Assembly: GCA_014728215.1 (NCBI GenBank)
Contig: WJLZ01000185.1
Coordinates: 1 to 64,000, forward strand
Origin: Chitinivibrionales bacterium
GTDB lineage: Bacteria > Fibrobacterota > Chitinivibrionia > Chitinivibrionales > WJKA01
Reading direction: 5' to 3'
DNA: 64,000 nt
Below are positions 60,486 through 64,000 of this stretch, in pieces. The first letter of the stretch is position 1. Each line of letters opens with the position of its first letter. The position numbers and the translations under genes are program-made. Below the pieces are notes generated by a model, which was given only the letters and a program-made list of their open reading frames with translations, ran no database searches and had not been told where the DNA came from.

Positions 60486-61145
60486 TCATTTCACCGCAAT
60501 ATGATTCACCACATCCCTGACTCCAGCCGTGTGGTTGGCAATCTGCTGTGCAGCGATTTTGTCGGCCCAGATAGGAACCGTCCCTGAGAGAATGACCACA
60601 CCGTTTTCCACGCGGACATCGATGAACTCTGCATCAAGTGAGGGGTTCCGTTCAAGGGCACTGACAATGTTGTCTGAAATTGCCTTATCGAGATGGTTTC
60701 CGGTGGGTACCACGGCGAGTTCATTGGTGATACCGATAACACCCCGTACATCGGCAGCCAGATCCTCCGCCTGCATTTTCTTCCAGTAGGCGGTAACCGA
60801 ACCACGCAGGGTAACCCATCCATTGTCAACGGTTATTTCTATTTCCGCGGGGTCGACAGTGCCGTTCCATTGGAGAAAATCTTTGATCCGGGATTTGATC
60901 TCTTCATCGGACGGCACTTCGGGCGGAGAAAGCGGCTTGACATCAATATTATTGTCCACCACATGGACTCCGGCCACGCTGAATGCATCCGCATAGGCCG
61001 CTTTTCGAGCTTGATAGGTGGGTACCGAACCGGTCAGTTTTACCTTGCCGTCACTCGCTTCAACCTGCACCTTCGATGCATCCACCGTATCATCCCAATA
61101 GAGCGCATCAAAAACATTCTTTTTGATTTCTTCACTTACAGACAT
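60486..61145 (-). CDS. triple BON-domain protein
   Basis: A 219-residue cytoplasmic or periplasmic protein without an evident signal peptide, made of three BON repeats: about 5-70 (VQVEASDGKVKLTGSVPTYQARKAAYADAFSVAGVHVVDNNIDV), 78-145 (IEITVDNGWVTLRGSVTAYWKKMQAEDLAADVRGVIGITNELAV) and 150-219 (IDVRVENGVVILSGTVPIWADKIAAQQIANHTAGVRDVVNHIAV). BON domains bind phospholipid or act as scaffolds in osmotic-stress proteins such as OsmY. AAAGGAG precedes the ATG. I find no sigma-54 type site upstream, unlike many neighbours. Confidence 0.92.
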   Translation of the reverse strand: MSVSEEIKKNVFDALYWDDTVDASKVQVEASDGKVKLTGSVPTYQARKAAYADAFSVAGVHVVDNNIDVKPLSPPEVPSDEEIKSRIKDFLQWNGTVDPAEIEITVDNGWVTLRGSVTAYWKKMQAEDLAADVRGVIGITNELAVVPTGNHLDKAISDNIVSALERNPSLDAEFIDVRVENGVVILSGTVPIWADKIAAQQIANHTAGVRDVVNHIAVK

Positions 61146-61283
61146 AAAGACTCCTTTCGGTGCAAAATTCGAAATTCGAGATAGTACAGGTCTCTCTCTT
61201 CTGGTCTCTGGATTTTGAATCCATCATCCTCATCTAACAGAAGTCAGCGGTTGGCAGTCAGATCCATTATCCTAATCCACTCC

Positions 61284-61715
61284 TCACACATCCAGCACCA
61301 CCGTGGCCGTCCATGCATTGTCTGTATGCTCCACCGCAAACCGGTGGAGGGTTACCGCCTTGACATCCACGTTCATAGCGTGCCGGTCAAGGTCCATTTC
61401 TTCTCCGTATGCTTCGGCTTCAAGCCGCAGCTTGTTTCCGGTTTTTATGATATGCACATTCCGGAGACGGAACAGGAGTTGATAGGCATCTTTGAGAAAG
61501 ATCTGTTCCTGCAGTGCTCCAAACAGCAGCATGTCCTCACGCTCGTCTTCAATAACGACCCTGCGATCTTCTTTTTCGGTTATACTGGTGAGTTCATCGA
61601 CCATGACATTCATGAGTGCATCACCGGATTCGACAACAAGCTGCTCGAGGGTCGATGCGCGGGCTTCAAAACCGATATCCGCGGTGGCGATATCATCTAA
61701 ATAACGGTACGACAC
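61284..61715 (-). CDS. archease, activator of RtcB
   Basis: About 143 residues from a GTG at 61715, which follows AGGGGTGA and lies 2 bp after the RtcB stop; a longer frame reaching 61748 would overlap rtcB. The archease signature is clear: YRYLDDIATADIGFEARASTLEQLVVESGDAL at the N-terminus (metal-binding Asp) and VDVKAVTLHRFAVE with a final TATVVLDV. Archease promotes guanylylation and multiple turnover of RtcB. This tight operon with rtcB is the common arrangement and supports both calls. Confidence 0.92.
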   Translation of the reverse strand: MSYRYLDDIATADIGFEARASTLEQLVVESGDALMNVMVDELTSITEKEDRRVVIEDEREDMLLFGALQEQIFLKDAYQLLFRLRNVHIIKTGNKLRLEAEAYGEEMDLDRHAMNVDVKAVTLHRFAVEHTDNAWTATVVLDV

Positions 61716-61719
61716 AGGT

Positions 61720-63177
61720 TCACCCCTTAATATTTCCCACAGGAACAAGTTTTACCACAGCTTTACTTATCCCGGCCAGGGTCGCAGCCTCGACCACGGC
61801 ATCGATATCCTTGTACGCTGCCCCTGCCTCTTCGGCCAGGCCTTTTGATGAAGCGCTCCGGATATAAATCCCCCTGCTGCGCATGCTGTCCTGAAGTTGC
61901 CGTCCGTAAAACTGATGTCTTGCCTTACGTCGGCTCATCACCCGGCCACTTCCGTGGGCAGTGGAAAAGAACGTCGAGTCGCCGGTTTGCGTACCGGCTA
62001 AAAGAAAGGATCCCGTTTCCATGCTTCCGCCGATAATCACCGGTTGACCGGTTTTTAGATATCGTTCCGGAAGTTCAGGATTTCCCGGACCGAATGCCCG
62101 GGTTGCCCCTTTGCGGTGCACCAACAGTTCCTTCTGTTCGCCGTCAACGGTATGCGTTTCGAGCTTTGCCGTATTATGGGCAACATCGTACACCTGATCC
62201 ATGCCCAGCGATTCCTCACTTTTTCCCAGCACCTCCGCAAAAACCTCACGAGCATGGTGGAGAATTACCTGACGGTTGGCAAAGGACATATTGATTGCAC
62301 ATTTCATGGCGGCAAAATAATCCCGGCCGTCCTGCGAGTCGAAGGGTGCGCAGGCGAGGTCCCGGTCGATAACCGTGATGCCGTATTTGGGGCCCATGGC
62401 CTTGACAAATTTCTGAACATAATCGGTTGCCACCTGATGACCGAACCCGCGACTGCCGCAATGAAACATCACCACAATCTGGTTGGGTTTGGTAATACCA
62501 AACGCCCGCGCCAGTTGGGTATCGAAAATATTCTCTTCTCTCACCACCTGTATCTCGAGGTAGTGATTCCCCGAGCCCAGGGTCCCGATCTGATGATATC
62601 CCCGCTCTATTGCTCTTTCGCTTATTGTGGAGGCGTCCGCGCCTTCAACGCAACCACTCTCTTCGGTGCGCTCAAGATCCTCGGGCCGTCCCATACCGCG
62701 CTCCACGCACCATGTGGCGCCGCGTTCGATTACTCGACGAAACGTATTTTGCGAAATATCTAAAAGACCTTTTCGCCCAACCCCGGCGGGAATTCGTTCG
62801 TACAGACGGTCGACCAGACGGTTCATCTTTGGCTCAAGTTCATCGTAGGTAAGATTGGTAACCGCCAGCCGCATGCCGCAATTGATATCAAACCCAATCC
62901 CACCGGGAGAAATTACGCCGGTCGAGGGGTCCATCGCGGCCACCCCACCGATCGGAAATCCATACCCCCAATGACCATCAGGCATACAAAATGAGTACTT
63001 GGTAATTCCAGGAAGCGTCGCTACGTTGACAGTCTGATCGAACACCCCTTTATCCATGGCTTCAAGAAGCTTATGGGTGGCAATGATACGAGCCGGTACC
63101 CGCATTCCGCTCTTATGCCCCCTGTCCAGCTCCCAGACCGCCTCGGATATCTGCTTGATATTTTCAGGTACTGCCAT
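61720..63177 (-). CDS. rtcB: RtcB RNA ligase (3'-phosphate/5'-OH)
   Basis: A 485-residue protein; the ATG at 63177 follows GGAGG by 8 bases. The metal and guanylylation residues are in place: GGIGFDINCGMRL (metal Cys), GSGNHYLEIQ, VMFHCGSRGFGHQ and STAHGSGRVMSRRKARHQF (the nucleophile His is in A-H-G-S-G-R). It joins RNA 2',3'-cyclic phosphate or 3'-phosphate ends to 5'-OH ends and can repair broken tRNA or rRNA. In E. coli it is controlled by sigma-54 with RtcR; here no RtcR gene and no -24/-12 site are visible upstream. A hairpin repeat (63229-63252) lies in the leader. Confidence 0.95.
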   Translation of the reverse strand: MAVPENIKQISEAVWELDRGHKSGMRVPARIIATHKLLEAMDKGVFDQTVNVATLPGITKYSFCMPDGHWGYGFPIGGVAAMDPSTGVISPGGIGFDINCGMRLAVTNLTYDELEPKMNRLVDRLYERIPAGVGRKGLLDISQNTFRRVIERGATWCVERGMGRPEDLERTEESGCVEGADASTISERAIERGYHQIGTLGSGNHYLEIQVVREENIFDTQLARAFGITKPNQIVVMFHCGSRGFGHQVATDYVQKFVKAMGPKYGITVIDRDLACAPFDSQDGRDYFAAMKCAINMSFANRQVILHHAREVFAEVLGKSEESLGMDQVYDVAHNTAKLETHTVDGEQKELLVHRKGATRAFGPGNPELPERYLKTGQPVIIGGSMETGSFLLAGTQTGDSTFFSTAHGSGRVMSRRKARHQFYGRQLQDSMRSRGIYIRSASSKGLAEEAGAAYKDIDAVVEAATLAGISKAVVKLVPVGNIKG

Positions 63178-63228
63178 GACAAACGCCTCCATGGGTATGA
63201 TTTTTCAAAAATCAATGTAGCGTAAACG

Positions 63229-63252
63229 CCTGAACTGAAGTTCAGGCCACAC
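63229..63252. repeat. dispersed hairpin repeat, copy 2
   Basis: CCTGAACT-GA-AGTTCAGG (63229-63246), then GGCCACAC (to 63252). The same layout as the copy at 6496, with two compensated base-pair changes in the stem. Confidence 0.65.
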
Positions 63253-63345
63253 ACTATTATCAGACACACAACAGTATCATAAAACAATTAACAATCAACC
63301 GCTACCAGTTGTTGATATTCCAAACGGCCTGCTCAGCTCGTGTGC

Positions 63346-63410
63346 CCGGTACTTCAGTGCCGGTAAGGGTAGTTCTCAAGCAACGGTAAACCCCTGAACT
63401 GAAGCGCCAC
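63346..63410. repeat. dispersed hairpin repeats, inverted copy and degenerate copy
   Basis: At 63346-63363 CCGGTACT-TC-AGTGCCGG is the same hairpin in the opposite orientation (one mismatch in the stem). At 63393-63410 CCTGAACTGAAGCGCCACAC keeps only the left half and the CCACAC end. Together with copy 2 they crowd the 300-bp gap between rtcB and the MgtC gene, which otherwise holds no recognised gene. Confidence 0.55.
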
Positions 63411-63486
63411 ACTGAGCGTGTCGAAGGGTCTGTTGCCTCTTTTCTTCCCCCTCAACCTCACCTTTAGCTTTAAACCTTAAACTAAT

Positions 63487-63984
63487 TCACTCCTCACCAC
63501 ATTCTTCATTCATCTCCGAATCTTTTCTGATTTTCTTTTCGAACCGGTGAAAAACGAGCAACACAATAATCCCCAGCAAAGCGATACCGCCTCCCAGGAT
63601 AAACTGACCCGCGCCTATCGCAATACCGATACCGCCCGAAAGAAGAAGACTGACCATGCTGGTAAGCCCCTTTACCGTGTAGGTGCTTTTATCACGGATA
63701 ATTGCCCCCCCGGCAAACACGCTGATCCCCATGATTAACCCCTGCATGATCCGCATGGGATCCATATCAATCGTGTTAACGGCGTTGAGTCCCGCAGCCA
63801 TCTGATACCGATGAACAAGAAGGTCACTCAGTCCCATCAGCAAAGCCGATGCTGCGGCGATAATCATGTGGGTCCGTAGACCGGCCTGCTTTCCTCCCAG
63901 TTCACGTTCCAATCCAATAAGGCCCCCGAAAAACATGGCAACGGCAGTCTTTCCTAGAACAATCAGTTGCGGCATAAAATCCAT
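63487..63984 (-). CDS. MgtC/SapB-family membrane protein
   Basis: A 165-residue protein with about five membrane helices. The family signature is present: FFGGLIGLERELGGKQAGLRTHMIIAAASALLM at about residues 18-50, then RIMQGLIMGISVFAGGAIIRD and the ending with Lys/Glu-rich RFEKKIRKDSEMNEE. It is the short form lacking the ACT-like C-terminal domain of Salmonella MgtC. Family members affect Mg2+-limited growth and ATP synthase, but short homologues are mostly uncharacterised. The gene is complete within the window; the last 16 bases of the window lie upstream of it. Confidence 0.9.
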   Translation of the reverse strand: MDFMPQLIVLGKTAVAMFFGGLIGLERELGGKQAGLRTHMIIAAASALLMGLSDLLVHRYQMAAGLNAVNTIDMDPMRIMQGLIMGISVFAGGAIIRDKSTYTVKGLTSMVSLLLSGGIGIAIGAGQFILGGGIALLGIIVLLVFHRFEKKIRKDSEMNEECGEE

Positions 63985-64000
63985 AATCCATAATCCTTTA

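Noticed and set aside
1-64000. CRISPR array, tRNA, rRNA, insertion sequence or prophage
   Set aside because: No regularly spaced direct repeats, cloverleaf-like sequences, transposase or phage structural genes were recognised; the only holin-like call is a small membrane protein without phage context.

Overview
The window is 64 kb of a Gram-negative chromosome (lipoproteins, outer-envelope and periplasmic proteases, no plasmid or phage hallmark genes, no rRNA or tRNA recognised). The mix of multi-PAS histidine kinases, a KaiC-like ATPase, DUF116, DUF362, a 2-hydroxyacyl-CoA dehydratase activase, a membrane c-type cytochrome and a very heavy use of sigma-54 type promoters suggests an anaerobic or microaerophilic environmental bacterium, for example Fibrobacterota/Chitinispirillia-like or a deltaproteobacterial-type lineage. 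This placement is inference only; no marker gene settles it.

Layout. 1-6.5 kb: a SMUG1-type uracil-DNA glycosylase (cut by the window edge), a PNK-like P-loop kinase, a giant fused dehydratase activase with a small membrane protein, and divergently a c-type cytochrome. 6.6-14.6 kb: two paralogous, soluble, PAS-array histidine kinases. 14.8-25 kb: an SDR, small stress-type proteins (CBS, two DUF2383 homologues, one truncated), SppA, decayed genes, a VanX-like dipeptidase, an alpha/beta hydrolase and an acyltransferase. 25-34 kb: response regulator plus KaiC-like ATPase, a calcium/cation-antiporter-like protein, methyltransferase, arsenate reductase with an arsenite-pump remnant, DUF362, a dead ion channel and a ferritin-like protein. 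33-38.7 kb: three regulatory proteins, including a BvgS-like kinase translationally coupled to an NtrC-type sigma-54 activator. 39-51.5 kb: ICMT-like plus DUF116, a ferric-reductase-like flavoprotein, an unusual PHP-kinase fusion, a decayed M48 protease, a lipoprotein, an O-methyltransferase, HtrA and a hydrolase. 51.6-64 kb: an RRM protein, a guanylate-kinase-like protein coupled to PPK2, ferredoxin, M23 peptidase, a DUF2760-Hsp70-Hsp70 operon, a triple-BON protein, RtcB-archease and MgtC.

The strongest unexplained signal is regulatory. I read 24 candidate -24/-12 (sigma-54) promoters, consensus TGGCAYR-N4-TTGCA, nearly all in intergenic space and pointing at the nearest gene 40-180 bp downstream. 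Sixteen of them form eight back-to-back divergent pairs. They link proteins that look like a survival or stress-maintenance programme: protein quality control (HtrA, Hsp70 pair), polyphosphate/nucleotide metabolism (PPK2 and a GMP-kinase-like protein), ferritin-like and CBS proteins, redox proteins, and several small unknowns. An NtrC-type activator with an intact GAFTGA motif lies inside the window and is a possible, unproven, controller.

The window also carries many decayed genes (M48 protease, ion channel, ACR3 pump, DUF2383 copy, a YflT-like fragment, a frameshifted unknown and a small frameshifted gene). Several still sit behind intact sigma-54 promoters, which suggests ongoing turnover of the regulon's members.
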